DNA of 64,000 bases from Streptomyces asoensis (lineage in GTDB: Bacteria; Actinomycetota; Actinomycetes; Streptomycetales; Streptomycetaceae), in NCBI RefSeq assembly GCF_013085465.1, contig NZ_CP049838.1, positions 2,852,001 through 2,916,000 on the forward strand. The letters run 5' to 3'. Below are positions 1 through 8,324 of this stretch, piece by piece (position 1 is the stretch's first letter; each line of letters begins with the position of its first letter). The notes below the pieces were generated by a model. It made no database searches, was not told where the DNA came from, and was given only the letters and a program-made list of their open reading frames with translations. Position numbers and translations under genes: made by a program.

Positions 1-99
1 CGTTTCACCCATCCTCCGCAGGACCAGGGCCCGGTCGTCGCGGCCGTCCTGGACGACACGGTGGGCAACTTCGTACAGCTGACTCAGCCGAAGGAGTGA
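1..99 (+). CDS. C-terminal end of a VOC (glyoxalase/bleomycin-resistance) family protein, partial
   Basis: Only the last 32 codons are in the window, read in frame 1 and closed by TGA at 97-99. The end of the peptide (VVAAVLDDTVGNFVQLTQPKE) has the shape of a VOC-fold C-terminus, where a strand of the type D-x-x-GN-x-x-Q-L carries the last metal or substrate ligand. Function cannot be assigned from this fragment. It converges on the MFS gene, whose stop lies 6 bp downstream on the other strand. The family call rests on this tail alone. Confidence 0.6.
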   Translation, partial: RFTHPPQDQGPVVAAVLDDTVGNFVQLTQPKE

Positions 100-105
100 G
101 GGGGA

Positions 106-1710
106 TCAGCGGGGCAGTTCGGCGCGGCGCAGGTGCCCGAAGCACAGGATCACCACGCCTCCGAGCCCGCAGACCACCGCGCTGACGACGAAGACCGGGC
201 CGGTGCCCCAGGCGCCGATGGCCGCGGCGGACAACGGCATGCCGAGGGGAGCGAGTCCGAGGCTGACCAGACTCGCGACGGCGGTGACGCGACCCAGGTA
301 CGCGGGGTCCGACTGGGTCTGGAGCAAGGCCGCGCACAGGGCGCCGCCGAGTCCGGCGAGCAGCCCGACGAGTACGGCGGTGCCGACAGCCGCGGGAACG
401 CCCGGCGCGTGGGCGAGGGCGCCGATCGCGACGGAGCCCGCGAGGATCGCGTACGCCGCGACCTGCCCGGCGTGCGGCAGGCGCCCGCGCACGGCCAGCA
501 GCAGGGAGGCGACACCCGCGCCGGTGCCGAACCCGGCGAGCGTCCAGCCCATCCCTGAGGCGCCCCAGCCGCGTTCGTCGGCGAGCAGGGCCAGGCCCAC
601 GTTGAGCGGTCCGACGAAGCCGAGGTCTCCGAGCGCGATGGCGAGCATCAGCGGGGCGAGAACACGGTGACCGCGGATGTAGCGCAGACCGCCCACCAGA
701 TCCCGCCAGGCGGTACCGCCGCGGGCCTCCGCCGACCCGCCGGACGGATTCCGAGACCCGACGGCCACCGGCTGGTCCTCGGCGGACGGTCCGCGCGGAT
801 CAACAGCCTCCGCCCGGTCGTCGGCCGACGACTCCCACACTCCGACACCACTCGCCCTACCGTCCCCCGCCGTGTCCCCGACGGACAGCTCCCCCATCCC
901 GACGGCCCCCGCCGCGTCCCCCACCGGCAGCTCCCCCGTCCCTACGGCATCCGCCTCGTCGGCGCCGGACAGCTCCCTCCTCCCGCCGGCCCCCGCCTTC
1001 TCCTCGGCGGGCAGCTCCCCCATCCCGACAACCCCCGCTGTGCCCCCGCCGGACAGCTCCCCCGTCCCGACGGCCCCCGCCCTGTCGTCCGCCGGTAGCT
1101 CACGTATGCGCACGGACATCAGCAGCGGTATCGACACGGCGATCAGCAGCGCGGCCAGTCCGAAGGCGGTCGCCGTACCGCCCAGAGCCACACCGAGACC
1201 GCCGAGCGGGCCTCCGACGACACTCGCCAACCGGGCCCCGAGGCCCCGCATGCCCTGCACGCGCGCAAGTTGGCCCCGGCTGGTCACGCGCGCGGGGAGA
1301 GCGCCCACGGCCGGTATGAACACGGCGTCGACCGTGCCGAAGACCACGGCGAGCGCAGCCAGCGGCCACAGCCCGGGGTCGGTGACGAAGAACAGGACGG
1401 CCACGGTGAGGGCCGCCGCGCAGCGCGTGGCGTCGCTGCCGATGACCACCCGGCGCGGCCCGAACCGGTCGGCGATCACTCCCCCGCCCAGCATCAGCAG
1501 CGCCCGCGGCACGGCACTCACCGTCATCACCAGGCCCGCCTGTGCGGGGGAACCGGCTCGTACGGCCGCCCAGGACAGCGCGAGGTAGTAGACGTTGTCG
1601 CCGATCATCGAGGCCGTGTAGGCGGCGAGCCAGCGCAGCACGTCACCGTCGCGGTGGGCGGGGCGCTCGACGTCGGCCCGTGCAGGTGCGACGGACGCGG
1701 TGGTGGTCAC
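106..1710 (-). CDS. MFS transporter with a repeat-expanded central loop
   Basis: A 534-aa major facilitator, probably a drug or metabolite exporter in the cytoplasmic membrane. I start it at the GTG at 1710 (VTTTASVAPARADVERP) because the upstream reading frame is not membrane-like and overlaps the regulator gene. Six hydrophobic helices fill residues 20-200, including the motif GGGVIADRFGPRR typical of the MFS loop 2-3; six more fill about 340-530. The loop between the halves (about 200-330) is unusually long and consists of degenerate 14-residue repeats of the type AVGTGELSGGGTAG. The gene follows an ArsR-type regulator by 14 bp on the same strand, so the two probably form a regulator-exporter operon. 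The substrate is unknown. Confidence 0.88.
   Translation of the reverse strand: MTTTASVAPARADVERPAHRDGDVLRWLAAYTASMIGDNVYYLALSWAAVRAGSPAQAGLVMTVSAVPRALLMLGGGVIADRFGPRRVVIGSDATRCAAALTVAVLFFVTDPGLWPLAALAVVFGTVDAVFIPAVGALPARVTSRGQLARVQGMRGLGARLASVVGGPLGGLGVALGGTATAFGLAALLIAVSIPLLMSVRIRELPADDRAGAVGTGELSGGGTAGVVGMGELPAEEKAGAGGRRELSGADEADAVGTGELPVGDAAGAVGMGELSVGDTAGDGRASGVGVWESSADDRAEAVDPRGPSAEDQPVAVGSRNPSGGSAEARGGTAWRDLVGGLRYIRGHRVLAPLMLAIALGDLGFVGPLNVGLALLADERGWGASGMGWTLAGFGTGAGVASLLLAVRGRLPHAGQVAAYAILAGSVAIGALAHAPGVPAAVGTAVLVGLLAGLGGALCAALLQTQSDPAYLGRVTAVASLVSLGLAPLGMPLSAAAIGAWGTGPVFVVSAVVCGLGGVVILCFGHLRRAELPR
770..1105 (-). repeat. 42-bp degenerate tandem repeats inside the MFS gene
   Basis: On the plus strand the block G(A/G)(C/T)AGCTC recurs at 884, 926, 968, 1010, 1052 and 1094, exactly 42 bp apart. 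Five clear units are followed by more decayed copies down to about 770. Each unit encodes 14 residues (for example AVGMGELSVGDTAG), so changes in copy number would keep the frame. The repeats occupy the cytoplasmic loop joining the two MFS halves. Confidence 0.85.
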
Positions 1711-1724
1711 GGAGGTGGCCTTCC

Positions 1725-2312
1725 TCAGGTGCGGAACGGGAATCCGTACACGTGCAGCGCGACGTTCTCCCGCCCCTCGGTGTCGCCTGCGGCGTCGGCG
1801 GCCCGGCCCTTCTCGTCGTACTTCTTGGCGAGAGCCAGCAACTCCTCGCCCAGTTCGGCAAGTTCGGCCGCGGTCAGGCGCAGGAGGGACTCGTTGTCGG
1901 GGGCGGCGGCGTTCCACTCGGGTCGCCAGGTGGGCCGCTCGTCGAGGTACCGGCGGTACATGTCGGCCCGCTGCTCGTGGAAGAGCCGGGTGGCCGCCAG
2001 GTGCGCCGCCGCGCGCTCAGGCGCGTCCCGGAAGTCCTTGTCGCGGATGCTCACGCCGTCCGACGAAGGCTGCCACCAGCGTTCCCGGCCGTCCGCGCTC
2101 TGCGTCCCGGCCTCCTCGATGAGACCGTGCTCGGCGAGTTTGCGCAGGTGGTAGCTGACCAGGGACACGGCCTCGTCCACCTGGTCGGCCAGCTGCGAGG
2201 CGGTGGCCTTACGGGCCACGCACAGTCCCCGGTACAGCTGCATGCGCAACGGGTGGGCCAGGGCCTTCAGTGTTCCCAGGTCCGTGATGGGCCGGTTCTC
2301 TTCGCGAGCCAT
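1725..2312 (-). CDS. ArsR-type winged-helix transcriptional regulator
   Basis: A 195-aa protein. Residues 8-95 form an ArsR/HTH_20-type winged helix: ALAHPLRMQLYRGL, then a recognition helix around ASQLADQVDEAVSLVSYHLRKL and the wing (LIEEAGTQSADGRERWW). The C-terminal 95 residues are helical and charged, as in other actinobacterial members that pair with MFS exporters. No metal-binding cysteine pair is visible, so it probably senses a small molecule, not a metal. It sits 14 bp upstream of the exporter gene. Its start ATG follows GGAGG closely. A paired inverted repeat upstream (2340-2361) is a likely autoregulatory operator. Confidence 0.85.
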   Translation of the reverse strand: MAREENRPITDLGTLKALAHPLRMQLYRGLCVARKATASQLADQVDEAVSLVSYHLRKLAEHGLIEEAGTQSADGRERWWQPSSDGVSIRDKDFRDAPERAAAHLAATRLFHEQRADMYRRYLDERPTWRPEWNAAAPDNESLLRLTAAELAELGEELLALAKKYDEKGRAADAAGDTEGRENVALHVYGFPFRT

Positions 2313-2339
2313 GCCTCCAGCCTAGATACAAAAGAAAAG

Positions 2340-2361
2340 TTGCACAATAAATTTTGCGCAA
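2340..2361. promoter_or_regulatory. Candidate operator for the ArsR-type regulator
   Basis: TTGCACAA (2340-2347) and TTGCGCAA (2354-2361) are separated by 6 bp, in an AT-rich island that is rare in this DNA, 28 bp upstream of the regulator start. Each half is itself (near-)palindromic and they sit on one helical face plus a half turn. This is a typical layout for winged-helix dimers. Assignment to this regulator is inferred from position. Confidence 0.5.
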
Positions 2362-2387
2362 TTTTCCCTTCGCAACTCCGGAAGCAA

Positions 2388-2419
2388 GAGCCCCGGTACC
2401 CCTCGGGCGACCGGGGCTC
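2388..2419 (-). terminator. Hairpin terminator downstream of hisF
   Basis: A 10-bp perfect inverted repeat (GAGCCCCGGT / ACCGGGGCTC) with a 12-nt loop lies 19 bp after the hisF stop and before the next gene on the same strand. A short T-containing tract follows on the minus strand. It probably ends the histidine operon transcript. Confidence 0.7.
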
Positions 2420-2437
2420 ACTCCGAAGCCGACGGCG

Positions 2438-3193
2438 TCACCTCACCGGGTGACCCGCCCCCCGCAGCGCGTTCTTGACCTGGCCGATCCGCAGGTCGCC
2501 GAAGTGGAACACCGACGCGGCGAGCACCGCGTCCGCGCCCGCCTCGACGGCCGGCGGGAAGTCGGCGAGCTTGCCGGCGCCGCCGGAGGCGATCACCGGG
2601 ACCGTCACGTGCTTGCGCACGGCGGCGATCATCTCCAGGTCGTAGCCGTCCTTGGTGCCGTCCGCGTCCATCGAGTTGAGCAGGATCTCGCCCGCGCCCA
2701 GCTCGGCCGCGCGGTGCGCCCACTCGATGGCGTCGATGCCGGTGCCCTGACGGCCGCCGTGCGTCGTCACCTCGAAGGTCCCCACGGGGGTCCGCCGGGC
2801 GTCCACCGAGAGCACCAGCACCTGGCTGCCGAACCGCTCGGCGATCTCCTTGATCAGTTCCGGGCGGGCGATGGCGGCCGTGTTGACGCCCACCTTGTCC
2901 GCGCCGGCCCGCAGCAGCTTGTCGACGTCCTCGGGGGTGCGTACCCCGCCGCCGACGGTCAGGGGGATGAACACCTGCTCGGCGGTGCGGCGCACCACGT
3001 CGTAGGTCGTCTCGCGGTTGCCCGACGAGGCGGTGATGTCCAGGAACGTCAGCTCGTCGGCACCTTCGGCGTCGTACACCTTGGCCATCTCGACGGGGTC
3101 GCCCGCGTCGCGCAGGTTCTGGAAGTTGACGCCCTTGACGACCCGGCCGTTGTCCACGTCCAGGCAGGGGATGACTCGTACGGCAAGGGTCAT
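2438..3193 (-). CDS. hisF: Imidazole glycerol phosphate synthase, cyclase subunit HisF
   Basis: A 251-aa (beta-alpha)8 barrel, the usual HisF length. With HisH it converts PRFAR plus ammonia into IGP and AICAR, linking histidine and purine synthesis. The catalytic aspartates appear in [15 protein letters not shown] (near residue 11) and LSVDARR (near 130); phosphate-binding motifs are VGGGVRT and ASGGAG. Its ATG overlaps the TGA of the ridA-like gene (ATGA), so it is translationally coupled. It is the last gene of the operon. Confidence 0.97.
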   Translation of the reverse strand: MTLAVRVIPCLDVDNGRVVKGVNFQNLRDAGDPVEMAKVYDAEGADELTFLDITASSGNRETTYDVVRRTAEQVFIPLTVGGGVRTPEDVDKLLRAGADKVGVNTAAIARPELIKEIAERFGSQVLVLSVDARRTPVGTFEVTTHGGRQGTGIDAIEWAHRAAELGAGEILLNSMDADGTKDGYDLEMIAAVRKHVTVPVIASGGAGKLADFPPAVEAGADAVLAASVFHFGDLRIGQVKNALRGAGHPVR

Positions 3194-3588
3194 GCCGAGG
3201 ACCCTCCTCGATAGGCCTCCACCTCGACCTCGACGACCAGGCTGGGGTCCACGAGGCCGGAGACGATGAGCATGGATGCGGCGGGCCGGACGGAGTCGAA
3301 CAGCTCCTTGTGGGCGCGTCCGACGTCGTCCACGTCCCGCGCGTGGGTGAGGTACATGCGCGTGCGCACCACGTCGTCCCGCCCGAGGCCCAGCTGCTCC
3401 AGCGCCGCGAACGCGACGCCGAAGGCGTTGACCGTCTGCTCATAGGGGCCGCCGCCGGCGATCTCGCCGTCCACGATCGATGTGCACCCGGAGACCAGCA
3501 CCAGGCCGTTCGGCAGCTCCACCGCGCGGGAGTACCCGAAGGTCTCCTCCCAGGGCGCGCCGGTCGCGACGCGTCGTACATCGCTCAC
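3190..3588 (-). CDS. RidA/YjgF/UK114-family protein inside the his operon
   Basis: A 132-aa protein, the family's usual size. RidA-like enzymes hydrolyse reactive enamine/imine intermediates released by PLP enzymes and form trimers in the cytosol. Family signatures seen are the N-terminal [15 protein letters not shown], the strand [15 protein letters not shown], and [18 protein letters not shown], followed by a C-terminal [10 protein letters not shown] where RidA proteins place substrate-pocket residues. The GTG start at 3588 overlaps the priA stop (GTGA), and its own stop overlaps the hisF start. The insertion between priA and hisF implies co-expression with histidine synthesis. Whether it acts on a pathway intermediate is unknown. 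Confidence 0.9.
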   Translation of the reverse strand: MSDVRRVATGAPWEETFGYSRAVELPNGLVLVSGCTSIVDGEIAGGGPYEQTVNAFGVAFAALEQLGLGRDDVVRTRMYLTHARDVDDVGRAHKELFDSVRPAASMLIVSGLVDPSLVVEVEVEAYRGGSSA

Positions 3589-4319
3589 TGGGCGACCGCC
3601 TCCAGAGCCTCTTCCAGGGTGAACGCCTTGGCGTACAGGGCCTTGCCGACGATGGAGCCCTCGACACCGAGGGGCACCAGCTCGGCGATGGCCCGCAGGT
3701 CGTCGAGGGAGGACACTCCGCCCGACGCCACGACCGGCCGGTCCGTCACGGCGCACACGTTCTTCAGCAGCTCCAGGTTCGGGCCCTGGAGCGTGCCGTC
3801 CTTGGCGATGTCGGTGACGACGTAGCGCGCGCAGCCCTCCTTGTCGAGACGCGCCAGCGTCTCGTAGAGGTCGCCGCCGTCGCGGGTCCAGCCGCGGCCG
3901 CGCAGGGTCGTGCCCCGTACGTCCAGACCGACCGCGATCTTGTCGCCGTGCTCGGCGATGACCTTGGCGACCCACTCGGGGGTCTCCAGGGCGGCCGTGC
4001 CCAGGTTCACCCGGGTGCAGCCGGTGGCCAGGGCGGCGGCGAGGGTGTCGTCGTCGCGGATGCCGCCGGACAGCTCCACCTTGATGTGCAGTTCCTTCAT
4101 GCGTTCGGCCACCCCGGCGATCAGGGCCCGGTTGTCGCCGGTGCCGAACGCCGCGTCCAGGTCGACCAGGTGCAGCCACTCGGCGCCCGAGCGCTGCCAG
4201 GCGAGGGCGGCCTCGAGCGGGGAGCCGTAGGAGGTCTCGGTGCCCGACTCGCCGTGCACGAGGCGGACGGCCTGGCCGTCGCGGACGTCGACGGCGGGGA
4301 GGAGTTCGAGCTTGCTCAC
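3585..4319 (-). CDS. priA: Bifunctional phosphoribosyl isomerase A (HisA/TrpF)
   Basis: A 244-aa (beta-alpha)8 barrel. It catalyses the ProFAR isomerisation of histidine synthesis. In Streptomyces and other actinobacteria the same enzyme (PriA) also performs PRA isomerisation for tryptophan, replacing a separate trpF. The general acid/base aspartates are in [11 protein letters not shown] (near residue 11) and [14 protein letters not shown] (near 170); phosphate sites are ELSGGIRD and ASGGVSS. I use the GTG at 4319, whose GTGA overlaps the hisH stop. The bifunctional call is from established knowledge of the lineage; the sequence alone shows a HisA-like barrel. Confidence 0.95.
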   Translation of the reverse strand: MSKLELLPAVDVRDGQAVRLVHGESGTETSYGSPLEAALAWQRSGAEWLHLVDLDAAFGTGDNRALIAGVAERMKELHIKVELSGGIRDDDTLAAALATGCTRVNLGTAALETPEWVAKVIAEHGDKIAVGLDVRGTTLRGRGWTRDGGDLYETLARLDKEGCARYVVTDIAKDGTLQGPNLELLKNVCAVTDRPVVASGGVSSLDDLRAIAELVPLGVEGSIVGKALYAKAFTLEEALEAVAQ

Positions 4320-4975
4320 AGTGTTCCGATCCAGTTGGTGAGGAGCTGGGCTCCGGCGTCGCCGGACTTCTCGGGGTGGAACTGCGTGGCCCACAGGGCG
4401 CCGTTCTCCACGGCGGCCACGAACGGCTTGCCGTGCGTGGACCAGGTCACCTTCGGCGCCCGCAGCAGCGGGTTGTGCACGTCGAGGGACCAGTCCTGCA
4501 CGGCGTAGGAGTGCACGAAGTAGAAGCGCGCGTCCGCGTCCAGTCCGGCGAACAGCTCGGAGTCGGCCGGGGCGTCGACGGTGTTCCAGCCCATGTGGGG
4601 CACGATCTCGGCCTGGAGCGGCTCGACCGCGCCGGGCCACTCGTCGAGGCCCTCGGTCTCCACGCCGTGCTCGATGCCCCGCGCGAACAGGATCTGCATG
4701 CCGACGCAGATGCCCATCACGGGGCGGCCGCCGGACAGCCTGCGGCCGATGATCCAGTCGCCGCGGGCCTCCTTGAGGCCTCGCATGCAGGCGGCGAAGG
4801 CGCCGACGCCCGGCACCAGCAGTCCGTCGGCGTTCATGGCCGTGTCGAAGTCACGCGTGATCTCGACGTCGGCCCCGGCGCGCGCGAGGGCCCGCTCGGC
4901 GGAACGGACGTTGCCGAAGCCGTAGTCGAAGACGACGACCTTCTTCGGGCTGTTCGGGGCGCTGCTCAATTCCAC
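4316..4975 (-). CDS. hisH: Imidazole glycerol phosphate synthase, glutaminase subunit HisH
   Basis: A 219-aa class I glutamine amidotransferase that feeds ammonia to HisF. The nucleophile elbow is MGICVGMQ and the catalytic His-Glu pair is in QFHPEKSG; the N-terminal [13 protein letters not shown] is typical of HisH. I choose the GTG at 4975 ([12 protein letters not shown]); a longer frame exists but its extra arginine-rich N-terminus is the antisense-like tail of the neighbouring small gene. The start lies inside the last codons of the upstream 54-aa gene, a 10-bp overlap that suggests coupled translation. Confidence 0.95.
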   Translation of the reverse strand: MELSSAPNSPKKVVVFDYGFGNVRSAERALARAGADVEITRDFDTAMNADGLLVPGVGAFAACMRGLKEARGDWIIGRRLSGGRPVMGICVGMQILFARGIEHGVETEGLDEWPGAVEPLQAEIVPHMGWNTVDAPADSELFAGLDADARFYFVHSYAVQDWSLDVHNPLLRAPKVTWSTHGKPFVAAVENGALWATQFHPEKSGDAGAQLLTNWIGTL

Positions 4976-5130
4976 ACCTCCAGCCGCACGACGCCGGCGA
5001 CGAGGCACATCGCGGCGCCGATCGAGAGCAGCACGATCAGGCTCTTCGGCATCTGTTGCTTGACGAAGGAGTAGATGCCGCCGACCAGGAAGAGGCCGAC
5101 GACGATCAGGATGGTCGACAGTCCGCTCAT
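4966..5130 (-). CDS. 54-aa predicted membrane protein embedded in the his operon
   Basis: An unrecognised small protein, [20 protein letters not shown] and on. It begins at the ATG at 5130, 4 bp after the hisB stop, and ends at TGA 4966-4968 inside the start of hisH. Two hydrophobic stretches are visible: residues 6-22 ([17 protein letters not shown]) and 31-48 ([18 protein letters not shown]), joined by a short basic turn (VKQQMPKS). This predicts a helical hairpin. The C-terminus RLEVWN is polar. The position, orientation and overlap leave little doubt that it is translated with its neighbours. No his-pathway enzyme of this kind is known to me, and I assign no function. Confidence 0.8.
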   Translation of the reverse strand: MSGLSTILIVVGLFLVGGIYSFVKQQMPKSLIVLLSIGAAMCLVAGVVRLEVWN

Positions 5131-5134
5131 GGTT

Positions 5135-5728
5135 CTACAGGGCGCCCTTCGTGGAGGGGAGGATGCCGGCCGCGCGCGGGTCGCGCTCGGAGGCGTAGCG
5201 CAGGGCCCGGGCCAGCGCCTTGAACTGGCACTCCACGATGTGGTGCGCGTTGCGCCCGTAGGGCACGTGCACGTGCAGCGCGATCTGCGCCTGGGCGACG
5301 AAGGACTCCAGGATGTGCCGGGTCATCGTGGTGTCGTACTCGCCGATCATCGGCGCCATCTTCTCGGGCTCGGTGTGCACGAGGTAGGGCCGGCCGGAGA
5401 GGTCGACGGTGACCTGGGCGAGGGACTCGTCCAGCGGGACCGTGCAGTTGCCGAACCGGTAGATGCCCACCTTGTCGCCGAGGGCCTGCTTGAAGGCGGC
5501 GCCGAGCGCGAGGGCGGTGTCCTCGATGGTGTGGTGGGAGTCGATGTGCAGGTCGCCGTCGGTCTTCACGGTCAGGTCGAACAGACCGTGCCGGCCGAGC
5601 TGGTCGAGCATGTGGTCGTAGAAGCCGACGCCGGTCGACACATCGACCTTGCCGGTGCCGTCGAGGTTGATCTCGACGAGGACCGACGTCTCCTTCGTCG
5701 TGCGCTCTGTGCGTCCTACGCGGTTCAT
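5135..5728 (-). CDS. hisB: Imidazoleglycerol-phosphate dehydratase HisB (monofunctional)
   Basis: A 197-aa enzyme that dehydrates IGP to imidazole acetol phosphate. The paired histidines that bind manganese are seen in DSHHTIED and NAHHIVEC, with [13 protein letters not shown] near the N-terminus. There is no N-terminal phosphatase domain, so histidinol phosphate phosphatase must be encoded elsewhere, as is usual in actinobacteria. The ATG overlaps the hisC stop (ATGA). Confidence 0.97.
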   Translation of the reverse strand: MNRVGRTERTTKETSVLVEINLDGTGKVDVSTGVGFYDHMLDQLGRHGLFDLTVKTDGDLHIDSHHTIEDTALALGAAFKQALGDKVGIYRFGNCTVPLDESLAQVTVDLSGRPYLVHTEPEKMAPMIGEYDTTMTRHILESFVAQAQIALHVHVPYGRNAHHIVECQFKALARALRYASERDPRAAGILPSTKGAL

Positions 5729-6834
5729 GGCCTCTGCTCCTTCTTCACATCACGAACCGCGTCGAGGAACGCGTCGTTCTCTTCGGGGGTTCCGGCGGTG
5801 ACGCGCAGCCAGCCGGGCACGCCGTTGTCCCGGACCAGGACGCCCCGGTCGAGGATCTGCCGCCAGACGGTGTGGGCGTCTTCGAACCGCCCGAACTGCA
5901 CGAAGTTGGCGTCGGACGCCGTGACCTCGTAGCCGATCGCGAGCAGCTCGCGTACCAGCCGGTCCCGCTCCGACTTGAGCTGCTCGACGTACTTCAGCAG
6001 CGTGTCGGTGTGTTCCAGGGCGGCCAGCGCGGTCGCCTGGGTGACGGCCGACAGGTGGTACGGCAGCCGGACGAGCTGGACGGCGTCCACGACCGCCGGG
6101 TGCGCGGCGAGGTAGCCGAGGCGCAGGCCGGCCGCGCCGAAGGCCTTCGACATGGTGCGCGAGACGACGAGATTCGGCCGACCTTCGAGCAGCGGCAGCA
6201 GTGATTCGCCGTGGCTGAACTCGATGTACGCCTCGTCCACGACCACCATCGACGGCTTGGCGCGCTGCGCGGCCTCGTACAGCGCGAGGACCGTCTCGGC
6301 CGGGACCGCGGTGCCGGTGGGGTTGTTGGGGGTGGTGATGAAGACGACGTCGGGCCGGTGCTCGGCGATGGCCCGCTCGGCGGCGGCCAGGTCGATGGTG
6401 AAGTCCTCGCGCCGCGGACCGGAGATCCAGCCGGTTCCCGTGCCGCGCGCGATGAGCCCGTGCATCGAGTACGACGGCTCGAAGCCGATCGCGGTACGGC
6501 CCGGTCCGCCGAAGGTCTGGAGCAGCTGCTGGATGACCTCGTTGGAGCCGTTGGCAGCCCACACGTTCGCCAGGCCGACCGCGTGTCCGGAGGTGTCCGT
6601 CAGGTACTGCGCGAGCCGCGTGCGCAGCTCCACGGCGTCCCGGTCCGGGTAGCGGTTGAGATTGCGGGCCGCCTCGCGCACCCGCTCCGCGATCCGCTCG
6701 ACGAGCGGCTCGGGCAGCGGGTAGGGGTTCTCGTTGGTGTTCAGCCGTACGGGGACGTCCAACTGGGGCGCGCCGTAGGGGGACTTGCCGCGCAGCTCGT
6801 CCCGTACGGGGAGATCGTCGATTCCGAAGCTCAC
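5725..6834 (-). CDS. hisC: Histidinol-phosphate aminotransferase HisC
   Basis: A 369-aa fold-type I PLP enzyme that transaminates imidazole acetol phosphate with glutamate. Visible signatures: [11 protein letters not shown] near the N-terminus, [20 protein letters not shown], and the Schiff-base lysine in [17 protein letters not shown]. The GTG at 6834 overlaps the hisD stop (GTGA), which fixes the start against a much longer open frame. It is the second gene of the operon. Confidence 0.97.
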   Translation of the reverse strand: MSFGIDDLPVRDELRGKSPYGAPQLDVPVRLNTNENPYPLPEPLVERIAERVREAARNLNRYPDRDAVELRTRLAQYLTDTSGHAVGLANVWAANGSNEVIQQLLQTFGGPGRTAIGFEPSYSMHGLIARGTGTGWISGPRREDFTIDLAAAERAIAEHRPDVVFITTPNNPTGTAVPAETVLALYEAAQRAKPSMVVVDEAYIEFSHGESLLPLLEGRPNLVVSRTMSKAFGAAGLRLGYLAAHPAVVDAVQLVRLPYHLSAVTQATALAALEHTDTLLKYVEQLKSERDRLVRELLAIGYEVTASDANFVQFGRFEDAHTVWRQILDRGVLVRDNGVPGWLRVTAGTPEENDAFLDAVRDVKKEQRP

Positions 6835-8156
6835 TTGCTCGCCGGTACCTTCCAGTCGAACCGCGCCTTGATCGCCGCGCCGTGCGCGGGCAGGTCCTCC
6901 GCCTCCGCCAGCGTCACCACGTGCTGCGCGACCTCGGCCAGCGCGTCCCGCGTGTAGTCGACGATGTGGATGCCCCGCAGGAAGGACTGCACGGACAGCC
7001 CGGAGGAGTGGCAGGCGCAGCCGCCCGTCGGCAGCACGTGGTTGGACCCGGCCGCGTAGTCGCCCAGGGACACCGGCGCCCAGGGGCCGACGAAGATCGC
7101 GCCCGCGTTCTTCACCCGGTCGGCCACGGCGGCGGCGTCGGCCGTCTGGATCTCCAGGTGCTCGGCGCCGTACGCGTCGACCACCCGCAGGCCCTCGTCG
7201 ACGCCGTCGACCAGCACGATCGCCGACTGACGGCCGGCGAGCGCCGGGACGATCCGGTCCTCGACGTGCTTGGTGGCCGCGACCTGCGGCTCCAGTTCCT
7301 TCGCGACGGCGTCCGCCAGCTCGACGGAGTCGGTGACCAGGACGGCGGCCGCCAGCGGATCGTGTTCGGCCTGGCTGATCAGGTCGGCGGCGACGTGCGC
7401 CGGGTCGGCGCTCTCGTCGGCGAGGACCGCGATCTCGGTCGGGCCGGCCTCCGCGTCGATGCCGATCTTGCCGGCGAAGTAGCGCTTGGCGGCGGCGACC
7501 CAGATGTTGCCGGGGCCGGTCACCATGTTGGCGGGCGCGCAGGACTCGGTGCCGTAGGCGAACATCGCGACGGCGGTGGCGCCACCGGCCGCGTACACCT
7601 CGTCGACGCCCAGCAGCGCGCACGCGGCGAGGATCGTCGGGTGCGGCAGACCGTCGAACTCGGCCTGCGCCGGAGAGGCGAGCGCGATGGACTCGACTCC
7701 GGCCTCCTGGGCCGGTACGACGTTCATGACCACGGAGGACGGGTAGACCGACCGGCCGCCGGGCGCGTACAGCCCGACCCGCTCGACCGGCACCCACTTC
7801 TCGGTCACCGATCCGCCGGGCACGACCTGGGTCGTGTGCGTCGTACGGCGCTGCTCGCGGTGGACGAGACGGGCGCGGCGGATGGACTCCTCCAGGGCCG
7901 CGCGGACGGCCGGGTCGAGCCGCTCGAGCGCGTCGGCGATCGCCCGCGCCGGCACCCGTACGGACTCCAGCCGCACCCCGTCGAACTTCTCGGCGAAGTC
8001 GATCAGCGCCGCGTCGCCCCGATGATGCACGGCCTCGCAGATCGGACGCACCTTCTCGAGGGCGGCCGAGACGTCGAAGTCGGCTCGGGGCAGCAGGTCG
8101 CGCAGGGCGGGTCCCTCGGGGAGGGCGTCGCCGCGCAGATCGATTCGGGAGATCAC
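6831..8156 (-). CDS. hisD: Histidinol dehydrogenase HisD
   Basis: A 441-aa NAD-dependent, zinc-containing enzyme that carries out the last two oxidations, histidinol to histidine. Landmarks are [20 protein letters not shown], the NAD/zinc region [34 protein letters not shown], the glutamate/histidine pair in GAEHLEIQT, and NHVLPTGG. The start is GTG at 8156 ([13 protein letters not shown]); the longer frame upstream runs into non-coding composition. It is the first gene of the his operon; the promoter should lie in 8157-8324, shared with the divergent gene. Confidence 0.97.
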   Translation of the reverse strand: MISRIDLRGDALPEGPALRDLLPRADFDVSAALEKVRPICEAVHHRGDAALIDFAEKFDGVRLESVRVPARAIADALERLDPAVRAALEESIRRARLVHREQRRTTHTTQVVPGGSVTEKWVPVERVGLYAPGGRSVYPSSVVMNVVPAQEAGVESIALASPAQAEFDGLPHPTILAACALLGVDEVYAAGGATAVAMFAYGTESCAPANMVTGPGNIWVAAAKRYFAGKIGIDAEAGPTEIAVLADESADPAHVAADLISQAEHDPLAAAVLVTDSVELADAVAKELEPQVAATKHVEDRIVPALAGRQSAIVLVDGVDEGLRVVDAYGAEHLEIQTADAAAVADRVKNAGAIFVGPWAPVSLGDYAAGSNHVLPTGGCACHSSGLSVQSFLRGIHIVDYTRDALAEVAQHVVTLAEAEDLPAHGAAIKARFDWKVPASK

Positions 8157-8324
8157 GCCGTCAATTCTCTCAGACCGGGATCGGGCGTCGTCCGCGCGTA
8201 TCAATGGCTGATACAGAACCTGACCGGAATCCGGAGGATCACCTTCACGTCTAGCGTTCGGGGGGTCACTCACCGGGCATGAACAGCTGTGCGAAATCTG
8301 TGGGTGACGAAGGGGGTGAATGGT

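Noticed and set aside
8157..8324. His-rich leader peptide or attenuator before hisD
   Set aside because: I looked on the minus strand for a short frame with a run of CAC/CAT codons and a terminator hairpin and found neither.
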